Translations under genes and position numbers: made by a program
DNA from: Dongia_B soli
GTDB lineage: Bacteria; Pseudomonadota; Alphaproteobacteria; Dongiales; Dongiaceae
NCBI RefSeq assembly: GCF_034044715.1
Contig: NZ_JAXCLW010000002.1
Coordinates: forward strand, 434,001-498,000
Direction of reading: 5' to 3'
DNA: 64,000 bases
Notes under the pieces: generated by a model
The model's input: only the letters and a program-made list of their open reading frames with translations
Told to the model about the DNA's origin: nothing
Databases searched by the model: none
In this document: positions 42,541 to 50,523 of the stretch, one piece after another
Layout of the letters: every line of letters starts with the position of its first letter
How positions within the stretch are numbered: position 1 is the first letter of the stretch

Positions 42541-43554
42541 ATGTTTGGCGCATTGCCATCGAAACTGCCTCAGCAGATTGCGTTTCTGCTGGTGCCTAAC
42601 TTTTCCATGATCGCTTTTACTTCCGCCGTCGAACCGTTGCGTCTCGCCAACCGCGTTAGTGGCCGCGAGCTTTACCGTTGGCATCTGTTTTCTCCGGACG
42701 GCCAGCCGGTCAATGCCAGCAACGGCATCAATCTGACGCCGGAAGGAGCGGTGGATCAGATTACCAATTACCAAACGGTCGTGCTTTGTAGCGGGATCGA
42801 CGGCCACCTCTTTGATGATAAAGCAGTTTTTGCTGCGCTTCGGCGGTCGGACCGACAGGGTGCCGATATCGGCGCGCTCTGTACCGGCAGCCATATCCTG
42901 GCGCGCGCCAATATGCTGAACGGCTATCGCTGCACCATTCACTGGGAGAATCTCGCAAGCTTCTCGGAGAATTTCCCGGAAATCGAGACCACCTCCGAAC
43001 TCTTCGAGATCGATCGGAATCGCTTCACCTGTTCGGGCGGCACGGCGGCCCTGGACATGATGCTGAACATGATTTCGCAGCAGCATGGGCACGAACTGGC
43101 GGCGGCGGTTTCGGAGCAGTTCATCCACGAGCGCATCCGTGACCGACATGACCATCAACGCATGGCGCTGACTGCCCGCCTGGGCGTTCGCCATCCGAAG
43201 CTGATCCAGGTCATCCAGTTGATGGAAGCCAATCTGGAAGAGCCGCTGAGCCGGAGTCAGTTGGCCGATGCCGCTGGTCTCTCGAGCCGCCAGATGGAGC
43301 GGCTGTTCAGCAAATACCTGCACCGATCGCCGGCCCGGTATTATGTCGAACTGAGGCTCAACCGGGCTCGGCTGCTGCTGCTTCAGACCAATATGTCGGT
43401 CATCGACATCGCCTTGGCCTGTGGCTTCGTCTCAGCGTCACATTTCTCGAAATGCTATCGGGACTTCTTCGGCAAGACGCCGCGACGCGAGCGGGCGACA
43501 CCTTCAGCGCTGCGAGATGCCGAGCTGTTGGCTATGGAAGGCGTCATCAATTGA
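42541..43554 (+). CDS. GlxA/GbdR-like AraC-family transcriptional activator
   Basis: This 337-residue protein has an N-terminal DJ-1/PfpI-like domain (IAFLLVPNFSMIAFTSAVEPLRLANRVSG; GALCTGSHILARANMLNG). A C-terminal AraC-type double helix-turn-helix follows from about residue 218 (SRSQLADAAGLSSRQMERLFSKYLHRSPARYY and VIDIALACGFVSASHFSKCYRDFFGKTP). This architecture is that of GbdR in Pseudomonas, which activates betaine, dimethylglycine and sarcosine genes. It is divergent from soxBDAG, which supports the same role here. GAGGA lies upstream of the ATG. Confidence 0.9.
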   Translation: MFGALPSKLPQQIAFLLVPNFSMIAFTSAVEPLRLANRVSGRELYRWHLFSPDGQPVNASNGINLTPEGAVDQITNYQTVVLCSGIDGHLFDDKAVFAALRRSDRQGADIGALCTGSHILARANMLNGYRCTIHWENLASFSENFPEIETTSELFEIDRNRFTCSGGTAALDMMLNMISQQHGHELAAAVSEQFIHERIRDRHDHQRMALTARLGVRHPKLIQVIQLMEANLEEPLSRSQLADAAGLSSRQMERLFSKYLHRSPARYYVELRLNRARLLLLQTNMSVIDIALACGFVSASHFSKCYRDFFGKTPRRERATPSALRDAELLAMEGVIN

Positions 43555-43577
43555 AGTCGCGGCGTTCCTGCTACGAT

Positions 43578-43598
43578 GCTAGAACGCTTCCTTCTAGC
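43578..43598. terminator. weak hairpin between convergent genes
   Basis: GCTAGAA and TTCTAGC form a 7-bp stem just past the GlxA-type gene. There is no good T-tract, so this is a tentative terminator. Confidence 0.35.
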
Positions 43599-43616
43599 CC
43601 ATTGGTTATGCGGCTT

Positions 43617-43844
43617 TTAGGAATGGACTGCGTCGGCTGGCGGCTGCGTGGCACCCGTTGGCGGCGGCAGGTGGTCGAACTCATAAATGTCCTGGTCGCG
43701 ATCGCCTTTGGCCGCGGATGTAGGCTTGCTTGCCGATACCGAGGCCATGCCGGTCATGGGCGCTGCCATGGCAATTGCGGCGCCGGCGAGAAAGCAGACG
43801 ATCAGCATCAGCCAGGTTGCGAGCGTCATCAACCGCATCAGCAT
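43617..43844 (-). CDS. small exported protein, unknown
   Basis: This 75-residue product has a convincing N-terminal signal or anchor helix (MRLMTLATWLMLIVCFLAGAAIAMAAP). A short Pro/Asp-rich mature part follows (DRDQDIYEFDHLPPPTG). The ATG at 43844 has an excellent ribosome site (GGAGG, 5-base spacing), which is the main support for it being real and for this start rather than the longer frame. No family is recognised. It is convergent with the GlxA-type regulator. Confidence 0.6.
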   Translation of the reverse strand: MLMRLMTLATWLMLIVCFLAGAAIAMAAPMTGMASVSASKPTSAAKGDRDQDIYEFDHLPPPTGATQPPADAVHS

Positions 43845-44029
43845 CTTTTCCTCCATTGCACCGGCTGACAGGGAATGCCGGTACTCACGGCCAGAGGATT
43901 GACGCAACATTGGCTTTAACGCTGTGATCCGGCGCACAGGCTTTGACAGTTTCATGGCCAGATTGCGTCCCCCCGGCTGTCTTCTGCATGATGACGCTGG
44001 ACCATGTTAACGAATGCGAGTCGTCTGGA

Positions 44030-44680
44030 ATGTTTGCGCGTACGGAAGTCAAAGATGTGTTTCCCACCCCGATCTGGGTGGTCGATCTGGAACCGGCCAA
44101 GGCCGCCAGTCTGAATGCGCATCTCAAGAAGCACATTTACGAGCTGACGGAACCGCGGAAGGAGCTGCCGGTCGGCGGCACCTGGCAGACCGATCCGGTC
44201 CTGCATCAACGGCCCGAATTCAATGAATTCAGCGGCATGGTGCGCCAGGCGGCGAAAGCCACGCTCGACTTTCTGCAAGTCGTGCATACCGGCTTCGAGA
44301 TCACGGGCTGCTGGGCCAATATCAATCCGAAAGGCGGGTTGAACTCGGCCCATATGCATCCAAACAACTTCCTGAGTGGCGTCTATTATGTTTCCTTGCC
44401 GCCCGGTACTGAGCAGATCGTGTTCAGCGATCCGCGGACACAAGCGGCGCCGGTCATGCCAACGGTCCGGCAATGGAACAAATATATGGGCAATGAGATC
44501 AGGCTCGAGCTGAAGGAAGGGCGTTTCGTGCTTTTCCCCTCCTGGCTGGTGCATTCGGTGCCGGTCAATCGCAGCGACGAACACCGCGTCAGCATGTCCT
44601 ATAACATCATGTTCTCCAATTTCACCGAGACCATGAGCCGCCCGCTCTGGCAGGGAACAGCGAAGCTGAAAAAGGGATAG
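44030..44680 (+). CDS. 2OG-Fe(II) oxygenase (putative, TIGR02466/2OG-FeII_Oxy_5-like)
   Basis: This double-stranded beta-helix protein of 216 residues opens with the family signature VFPTPIWVVDL. The iron-ligand region follows (LNSAHMHPNNFLSGVYYVSLPPG), with the distal His in FPSWLVHSVPVN and the 2-oxoglutarate-binding Arg in DEHRVSMSYNIMF. The role of this family is unsettled; it could hydroxylate a protein or small molecule. The start at 44030 follows the family, but ATGs at 43988 and 43991 are possible. It is coupled to the next gene: the stop TAG overlaps GTG. Confidence 0.78.
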   Translation: MFARTEVKDVFPTPIWVVDLEPAKAASLNAHLKKHIYELTEPRKELPVGGTWQTDPVLHQRPEFNEFSGMVRQAAKATLDFLQVVHTGFEITGCWANINPKGGLNSAHMHPNNFLSGVYYVSLPPGTEQIVFSDPRTQAAPVMPTVRQWNKYMGNEIRLELKEGRFVLFPSWLVHSVPVNRSDEHRVSMSYNIMFSNFTETMSRPLWQGTAKLKKG

Positions 44681-45198
44681 TGAGCCGCGCCATGGGGGAT
44701 CTCACCGTCGAGGCTGTGCTTCTGGATACCGAAGCGATCGAGTTACCGACCCTCGCGCGCTTATATGATTACTGGCGAGGTCTCTGTCGCGGGCGTTTTG
44801 CCCCATCCCGAGCAGATATCGATCCGACCGAGCTTGGGTTCATCCTGCCACGGCTCCTGATGTTCGATGTGTTGGATGGCGGCGACGATTTTCGAGTGCG
44901 ACTGGCCGGCAGCGGAACGTTTAACCTGCATGGACGCGACATCACCGGCATGCTGGTTTCGAATTTCACGCCCGCAGCTTTTCGTGAGGCCGTCGCGTCG
45001 TCCTATCGGCAGATCGTGCGAGATCGCCTGCCTGTCTATGTGCGTAATACCTATTGGCGGAACGGCATCGAGGTCGACGCCTATCACGTCCTGCGCCTGC
45101 CGCTTTCCAGCGATGGCGAGAACGTCAATATCATTCTCGTTGGGGAAGATTACCGAGGGCGCGAGGCGGATCTGGTCAAGATCATGGAGACCGATTGA
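44680..45198 (+). CDS. PAS-domain protein (PAS_5 family)
   Basis: This 172-residue soluble protein consists almost wholly of one PAS_5-type domain (LARLYDYWRGLCRGRFAPSRADIDPTELGFILPRLLMFDVLDGGDDFRVRLAGSGTFNLHGRDITG...). Such proteins are widespread in Alphaproteobacteria without a defined output domain. The GTG start overlaps the TAG of the 2OG oxygenase gene (TAGTG) with AAAAAGGGA upstream, so the two are translationally coupled. An ATG at 44692 is the alternative. It is probably a small sensor or adaptor working with the oxygenase. Confidence 0.75.
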   Translation: MSRAMGDLTVEAVLLDTEAIELPTLARLYDYWRGLCRGRFAPSRADIDPTELGFILPRLLMFDVLDGGDDFRVRLAGSGTFNLHGRDITGMLVSNFTPAAFREAVASSYRQIVRDRLPVYVRNTYWRNGIEVDAYHVLRLPLSSDGENVNIILVGEDYRGREADLVKIMETD

Positions 45199-45225
45199 AT
45201 CCGCTGTCACGCGCCCCGTTTCGAT

Positions 45226-45816
45226 TTACGCCAGGTCCGCCATCCGGACTTTAATGTGATCGCCGAACGGCTGACGGGCGAAGATGCGCTCGACCATCGG
45301 CATGAAGGTTTCGATAGGCTGCGTCTCGTAATCGGGATCGAAAGACACCTGATCCCAACGCTCGCAGAAGCGGGCGCAGCGATCGAACAGAGGATGACCG
45401 CGATATTGTTCGCGGGCATGACGGTCGCCGCCGACGAAATGCCAGAAATAATAACCTTGGAAAATGCCGTGATGCTTGATTACCCAGTGATTGTCTTCGC
45501 TCACATAGGGCTGAAGGATCGCGGCGGCGAGATCGGAATGGTTATGCGGCGCCAGAGTATCGCCGATATCATGGAGGAGGGCGCAGACGATGCTCTCTTC
45601 ATCGGCGCCGTCGCGTAAAGCGCGTGTCGCAGACTGCAGAGAGTGTTGGTAGCGATCGATCCTGTAGCCCATCTTATCGCCGGCCAGCCGATCCAGCAGG
45701 GCAATGGCATTGCCCGCCAAACCCTCTTCATGCACCTTGTACAACCGGTCGAGCAATTGATACTCGGCTTCGGTGCCCTCATCCATGCGTATGAAATTGA
45801 CTGTCTCCAGCGACAT
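45226..45816 (-). CDS. HD-domain protein (metal-dependent phosphohydrolase or diiron oxygenase)
   Basis: This 196-residue all-helical HD protein has the first metal His in RYQHSLQSATRA, the HD pair in CALLHDIGDTLAPHNHSDLAA, and further His in VIKHHGIFQGYYFWHFVGG. The downstream Asp is in RWDQVSFDPDY. The sequence around HSLQSATRALRDGADEESIVCALLHDIGD recalls the HD oxygenases PhnZ/TmpB and phosphonate-associated HDIG proteins, so either phosphohydrolase or diiron oxygenase chemistry is possible. The start at 45816 has GGGGAGAG. It is divergent from the Fe-S protein gene with 75 bases between. Confidence 0.75.
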   Translation of the reverse strand: MSLETVNFIRMDEGTEAEYQLLDRLYKVHEEGLAGNAIALLDRLAGDKMGYRIDRYQHSLQSATRALRDGADEESIVCALLHDIGDTLAPHNHSDLAAAILQPYVSEDNHWVIKHHGIFQGYYFWHFVGGDRHAREQYRGHPLFDRCARFCERWDQVSFDPDYETQPIETFMPMVERIFARQPFGDHIKVRMADLA

Positions 45817-45891
45817 GAATCTCTCCCCAATCTTGCCGATGTCGTTTTTCGGCATGTAAACGCCGCATGATTATTGTTGAAATAGGCCATC

Positions 45892-46641
45892 ATGACGAGA
45901 ACCGCAGCCGATATAGCCGCCATGCTTGAGCCGCATGGCCTCATTTTGCGAGGCGGCTTTGCGTTGGAGACCGCGCTTGATGGCGACCTTTTGTCCATGC
46001 GGCCCACGGCACGACAATTAGTGTTGGTCGGTAATGCGGGCTCGGCGATTTGGCCGGCTTTGGCCGATTTCATCAAAGCCAATCCGCGAGAGCAGCACCC
46101 GCTGGATCGCTGGACACAGAGGGTCGTGTCGCAGTTAGCGCGAGATCTGACGGTCACCGATCTCTATCCATTCGGGGGTCCCCCCTGGTGGCCTTTCCAG
46201 CGATGGGCGCAGCGGGCGGAACCGGTGGCGCCGTCGCCGATCGCTATCCTCATTCATCCCGTCTTCGGTCTGTGGCATGCCTATCGGGCGGCTTTGTTAT
46301 TGGACGAGCCGGTATCTTTGCCGCCGCGGCTCGAAGCCGAAAGCCCCTGCGCCACATGCATCGATCGACCTTGCCTGTCGACCTGTCCCGTCGGGGCTTT
46401 CGACGGTCGGAGTTATGACGTCTTGCGCTGTGCCGAGCATGTGGATAGCGAAGATGGAAAGCCCTGCCGTGATTTCAGTTGTCTTGCGCGGCTCGCTTGT
46501 CCGGCGGGCACTGGATGGCGCTATGAGACGGCGCATGCCTTGTTTCATATGAATGCGTTTCTCCGCGCCCGGCGCGAGGCAAAAAATACAGCCAAAGCGT
46601 CTGAAACCGCCACCCGTTACGCGTCTACTTACAAAGGTTAA
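45892..46641 (+). CDS. Fe-S cluster protein related to epoxyqueuosine reductase-type ferredoxins
   Basis: This 249-residue cytosolic protein has a ferredoxin-like cluster motif CATCIDRPCLSTCPVGAF near residues 153-170. More Cys lie at RCAEHVDSEDGKPC and DFSCLARLAC, enough for at least one 4Fe-4S cluster. The N-terminal ~140 residues resemble the substrate part of QueG-like proteins (VLVGNAGSAIWPALADF; LYPFGGPPWWPFQRWAQ) but are shorter than QueG. It is probably a redox protein of unknown partner, divergent from the HD gene. Confidence 0.7.
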   Translation: MTRTAADIAAMLEPHGLILRGGFALETALDGDLLSMRPTARQLVLVGNAGSAIWPALADFIKANPREQHPLDRWTQRVVSQLARDLTVTDLYPFGGPPWWPFQRWAQRAEPVAPSPIAILIHPVFGLWHAYRAALLLDEPVSLPPRLEAESPCATCIDRPCLSTCPVGAFDGRSYDVLRCAEHVDSEDGKPCRDFSCLARLACPAGTGWRYETAHALFHMNAFLRARREAKNTAKASETATRYASTYKG

Positions 46642-46758
46642 TATTTGAGTGATTCCAAGGCCTTGCACGAAATAGGCCTTGTTAACGCTCGAGTCGGTGG
46701 GTTATTTAAAAGGCCAGTCCGCGACATCGCCCCCCGCTCGATCTGCAAGAGGTTCCCC

Positions 46759-47637
46759 GTGCGCAAGCTGCTTCGTCTTCCATCTCTCCTTGCCGCGCTC
46801 TTTGCCGGCAGCCTTTGCGCCCCGGCTTTCGCAGCCGATGTGACCTTTACAGCCAGCTTGGGGCATAGCGGCGACCAGATTAAGACGCCGGTCACTTGGA
46901 CCGTCACGAAATTGGACAAATCGGGCAAGCCGGAGACCAAGCCGACGATGGTGCAGACGGGCCCGACCTTCCACGGTGAACTGAAAACAGGCCATTATGT
47001 CGTCATGGCGCAAAGCCAGGGCATTGCCACGAAAGAGAAAGTTTTCGTCGGCTCCGATAAGCTTTCCCATAATGTCGTCCTGGGGCTGGCACATATCTCG
47101 CTGAACATGATCGCCAGCCGTGGACGCAAGCCGATCACCGAGCCGATCGAGTGGGAAGTTTACACCTATCAAAAAGGGAAGACCGAGGCTGGCGTCCTGG
47201 TCGACAAGTCCAAGGGATCGACCGCGAATTTCTCGCTTATGGCCGGCGGCTATGTGGTGCGCGCCAAATATAAGGAGACGACAGCTGATCTGGTGGTGCC
47301 GCTGGCAGCGGGACAGGCCTATGATTACACTATCAATCTCTATGCGGGCTATGCCAAGCTCGCTGCAGTTGCGAATAAGAAGGCCGTCACAAAAAAGGTC
47401 ACCTATCAAATCGTGCGGCAGAAGCCGAATGAGAAGGGTGAATACGAATTGATTGCCGAGAAGGAAGGCACAACGCCCAATGTCATGCTGCGCGAAGGCA
47501 ATTACCTGTTGATCGCGCGCTACGGCAAGATGTGGGGCCGGGAGAACCTCGCCGTCCAGGCTGGTCAGACCAAGACCGTCAAGGTGACCGTTCGGGAAGG
47601 TGTCGGGGCGCCCATCGTGGTGTCTTCCGCCAACTGA
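46759..47637 (+). CDS. secreted protein with three Ig-like beta repeats, unknown
   Basis: This 292-residue exported protein begins, in my reading, at a GTG (46759) preceded by AAGAGG. From there a normal signal peptide runs (RKLLRLPSLLAALFAGSLCAPAFAA). The mature part contains three ~85-residue repeats. Each ends with a G-x-Y-x-V/L-x-A motif (TGHYVVMAQ, GGYVVRAKY, GNYLLIARY), followed by a V-x-x-G(Q/D)-type strand (AGQAYDYTINL, AGQTKTVKVTV). This indicates a beta-sandwich array. There is no catalytic motif. A terminator follows. It may be a periplasmic scaffold or envelope protein. Confidence 0.68.
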   Translation: MRKLLRLPSLLAALFAGSLCAPAFAADVTFTASLGHSGDQIKTPVTWTVTKLDKSGKPETKPTMVQTGPTFHGELKTGHYVVMAQSQGIATKEKVFVGSDKLSHNVVLGLAHISLNMIASRGRKPITEPIEWEVYTYQKGKTEAGVLVDKSKGSTANFSLMAGGYVVRAKYKETTADLVVPLAAGQAYDYTINLYAGYAKLAAVANKKAVTKKVTYQIVRQKPNEKGEYELIAEKEGTTPNVMLREGNYLLIARYGKMWGRENLAVQAGQTKTVKVTVREGVGAPIVVSSAN

Positions 47638-47658
47638 CATCCAGCCTGTGCTGAGCTG

Positions 47659-47690
47659 AAGGGCCGCCTTTCGGGGCGGCCTTTATGTTT
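47659..47690 (+). terminator. terminator after the triple-repeat protein gene
   Basis: A 7-bp core stem GGCCGCC / GGCGGCC is followed by TTTATGTTT. Confidence 0.75.
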
Positions 47691-47870
47691 ATCGGCCCGA
47701 TATAGGTGGCTTGCTCAATTCAAAAAACACAATCGCTCATGATTAAATTGCGCCGACCGGCTGCTTGTCAGATGTGCGGGGGAGTGTTTGAGTGCTGTCA
47801 TAACGGAAAGCTTGATGGCCGACCCAAGTAAGGAACCGGTTGGCTGTCCAATGGGATGGGAGCACGATCC

Positions 47871-49397
47871 ATGTCGCGTGAACAGAGGGTGCGCCGTGAG
47901 CGGCGCGGGGGCGATAAAGGCCTGAAACAATTGCCCTGGCGGCAATATCGGAACCCCTATAAGCCAATCGAGGTCGTATCCGACGATCAGCTCGAAGCCA
48001 TTCATCAGGCGTCTTTGCGGATCCTGGAAGAAATGGGCATCGAATTCCTCGATGCCGAAGCCCGGGAAATCCTCAAGCAAAAGGGTGCAGATGTGGTGCC
48101 CGGTTCCGACCGGGTCCGGTTGGACCGACATATGGTAACGGAATATGTTGCCAAGGCACCGTCGCAGTTCACGCTGCACGCCCGCAACCCTGAACACAAT
48201 CTGATCTTCGGCAAGGATTACATCAATTTCGGCTCGGTTGCCTCGGCGCCGAACGTATCGGATTTGGATCGTGGCCGTCGGCCGGGCAATTTCGACGATT
48301 ATGCCGATCTGATGCGCCTGTGCCAAAGCCTGAACGTGGTACAGTTCATCGGTGGGTATCCGGTGGAACCGGCGGATCGTCCGCCTTCGACGCGCCATCT
48401 CGATGCCCATTACGCGGCGATCACCCTGACCGACAAGATCTGGCACCCCTATTCGCTGGGACGCTACCGGATCGAAGACGCGATCGAGATGATCTGCATT
48501 GCGCGCGGTATCGATAAGGAGCAACTGCGGCGCGAGCCGAGCCTCTTCTCCATCGTCAACAGCAACTCGCCGCTGCGGCTCGATATCCCGATGCTGCAGG
48601 GCCTGATGGCAATGGCGCGCCATGGCCAGCCGGTCGTGCTGACGCCTTTTACCTTAAGCGGCGCCATGGCACCTGCGACGATCGGCGGCGCCTTGGCCCA
48701 GCAGAACGCCGAGGCCTTGGCCGGCATCGCTTTTATTCAAATGGTCAATCCCGGTACACCTTGCGTCTATGGCGGCTTCACCTCGAATGTCGATATGAAG
48801 ACCGGCGCTCCAGCCTTCGGCACACCGGAATATACCCGTGCAGCGCTGGTCGGCGGCCAGTTGGCGCGCAAGCATGGCTTGCCTTACCGGTCGAGCAACG
48901 CCTGCGCCGCGAATGCCGTCGATGCACAGGCTGCCTATGAGTCCGAAATGTCGATCTGGGGCGCCGTGATGGGACACGCCAACCTCATTTTGCACGGCGC
49001 TGGCTGGATGGAAGGTGGCCTGGTTGCGTCCTTCGAGAAGATGATTGTTGATGCCGAGATCATCCAGCATATGGGTGAATTCTTGCAGCCGCTCGAGATC
49101 AACGACGATACGCTGGGCCTCGACGCCATTCGCGAAGTCGGCCCCGGCGGCCACTTCTTCGGCTGCGCCCATACTCTGGCGCGTTATGAAACCGCCTTCT
49201 ATGCACCAATGCTGTCCGATTGGCGGAACTTCGAAAACTGGCGACTGGCCGGCGCCCTCGACACAGCGCAGCGTGCCAATAATTTGTGGAAGCAGGTCTT
49301 GCGGGATTACACGCCGCCGGCCCTGGATTCAGCGCGCGACGAAGCACTGCAAGCCTTTGTCGCCAAGCGGAAGGAAGAGGGCGGGGTGCCGGCATAA
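47871..49397 (+). CDS. MttB-family (COG5598) methyltransferase 2, non-pyrrolysine
   Basis: This 508-residue paralogue of the protein at 28379-29944 has no in-frame TAG. Shared blocks include MKTGAPAFGTPEYTRAALVGGQLARKHGLP, NAVDAQAAYESEMSIWG, LHGAGWMEGGLVASFEKMIVDAE and EVGPGGHFFGCAHTLARYETAFY. The N terminus is shorter and Arg-rich. The sequence differs enough from copy 1 to suggest a different methylated substrate. No corrinoid partner is adjacent. The start at 47871 has GGGAG eight bases upstream; the ATG at 47856 overlaps that site. It is convergent with the desaturase gene. Confidence 0.84.
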   Translation: MSREQRVRRERRGGDKGLKQLPWRQYRNPYKPIEVVSDDQLEAIHQASLRILEEMGIEFLDAEAREILKQKGADVVPGSDRVRLDRHMVTEYVAKAPSQFTLHARNPEHNLIFGKDYINFGSVASAPNVSDLDRGRRPGNFDDYADLMRLCQSLNVVQFIGGYPVEPADRPPSTRHLDAHYAAITLTDKIWHPYSLGRYRIEDAIEMICIARGIDKEQLRREPSLFSIVNSNSPLRLDIPMLQGLMAMARHGQPVVLTPFTLSGAMAPATIGGALAQQNAEALAGIAFIQMVNPGTPCVYGGFTSNVDMKTGAPAFGTPEYTRAALVGGQLARKHGLPYRSSNACAANAVDAQAAYESEMSIWGAVMGHANLILHGAGWMEGGLVASFEKMIVDAEIIQHMGEFLQPLEINDDTLGLDAIREVGPGGHFFGCAHTLARYETAFYAPMLSDWRNFENWRLAGALDTAQRANNLWKQVLRDYTPPALDSARDEALQAFVAKRKEEGGVPA

Positions 49398-49422
49398 GCT
49401 GGCATCCCATTTCAAGCAAAAG

Positions 49423-50370
49423 CTATTCTGATTGCGGATGCAGCAGCGGTTCCTTCGCCGCGAAGGAATATCGCTCGAATAACCGGCGATAGCCGGGCAT
49501 GACATAATGTTCGGCTTGAGCGGTTAATTCGGGTTTGCGGACGCGATACCGCGCCGGCCGCTTGTACCAGGCAAGACCTGGCTCGTCGTGATGCACGACA
49601 TGCAGGTTGTTATACAGGAAGAGCCAGCTCCAGAATGGGCCAGCCTCGCAGATCACGGTCCGTCCCGTGACGGAAGTATGGGCACGATGTTCGGCAAAGG
49701 AACGTACCAAAGCCAGAGCCGTACCCGGATAGGCGAAGCCAAGGATGTAGGCCCACAACGGAATGCCGCAAACGACCAGCACCCAATAGAGGATCAGGGC
49801 GACCGCCGGCAAATGCCATGCCCAAGCCCGCAAAATGGCGAGATGACCGCGCAACAGCGCGTTCGACAGGTCGCGCAAACCCATCACCGCATAATAAATT
49901 GGGCCGAAAACCATGCGGCCCAGCAGCGGGCGCATTGCCTGACGCATCAACCGATGAAGCGGCGACATCGCCGACCATTGCGTCTCAGTGAGATAATTCG
50001 ATTCCGGATCAATCGACGGATCGGTCAGATTTTCGTCGATATGATGTTGCAGATGCGCGCTGCGATAATTGAGATAGGGCAACCAGAGCCAGAGCGGCCA
50101 TCCGACGATAAAACTATTCACCGCCGGCCAGCGCGTTGGATAGCCATGCGTGCCTTCATGTTGCAATGACCCGTGCAGGGCAACGACAATTGTGCCGAGC
50201 GGACAGACGATCCACCAAGGTAAATAATGGTAGGAGAAGGTGATTAAAAGGAAGGAAAAGTAAATCCCATACGCCAAAGTCAGAGTTGGCCAATCGATCC
50301 GATAAGCATGGCGACCGAAGTCACCTTTTCTCTGGCCGGCACGAGCCGCCGGCGGCATACGCGTTTCCAT
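49423..50370 (-). CDS. membrane fatty acid desaturase/hydroxylase-family protein
   Basis: This 315-residue integral-membrane diiron oxygenase carries the three His boxes of the desaturase family: HEGTH (71-75), HLQHH (106-110) and HVVHHDEP near residue 260. Hydrophobic segments around them match the family's four-helix topology. The substrate could be an acyl chain or another hydrophobic or quaternary compound. A dense set of TGTATA/TATACA repeats lies 11 bases upstream of the ATG, suggesting tight repression. It is divergent from the GFA operon. Confidence 0.82.
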   Translation of the reverse strand: METRMPPAARAGQRKGDFGRHAYRIDWPTLTLAYGIYFSFLLITFSYHYLPWWIVCPLGTIVVALHGSLQHEGTHGYPTRWPAVNSFIVGWPLWLWLPYLNYRSAHLQHHIDENLTDPSIDPESNYLTETQWSAMSPLHRLMRQAMRPLLGRMVFGPIYYAVMGLRDLSNALLRGHLAILRAWAWHLPAVALILYWVLVVCGIPLWAYILGFAYPGTALALVRSFAEHRAHTSVTGRTVICEAGPFWSWLFLYNNLHVVHHDEPGLAWYKRPARYRVRKPELTAQAEHYVMPGYRRLFERYSFAAKEPLLHPQSE

Positions 50371-50380
50371 TTTCCTCTGT

Positions 50381-50400
50381 TATACATGCCTGTATATACA
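50381..50400. promoter_or_regulatory. overlapping operators TATACATGCCTGTATA and TGTATATACA
   Basis: Two perfect dyads share a half-site: TATACA-TGCC-TGTATA (50381-50396) and TGTATATACA (50391-50400). They lie just upstream of the desaturase start in the 153-base divergent gap. TGTATA-type half-sites are common for GntR-class repressors, but no such gene is in the window. Confidence 0.55.
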
Positions 50401-50523
50401 AGTAATAACCGCTTGACGAATTGGGATCAAGCGGCAAGTTGCAACAAAGCTTAAATGCCGTTGGTTAAGAAAAGCATAGCGACTGGATGACTAACAGCGA
50501 GATTAACTGGGGAGGGTCTGAAG

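Noticed and set aside
28379..49397. Pyrrolysine use in the MttB homologues
   Set aside because: Neither mttB-like gene has an in-frame TAG, and no pylTSBCD-like gene is visible. The only in-frame amber of note is in an unrelated regulator gene.
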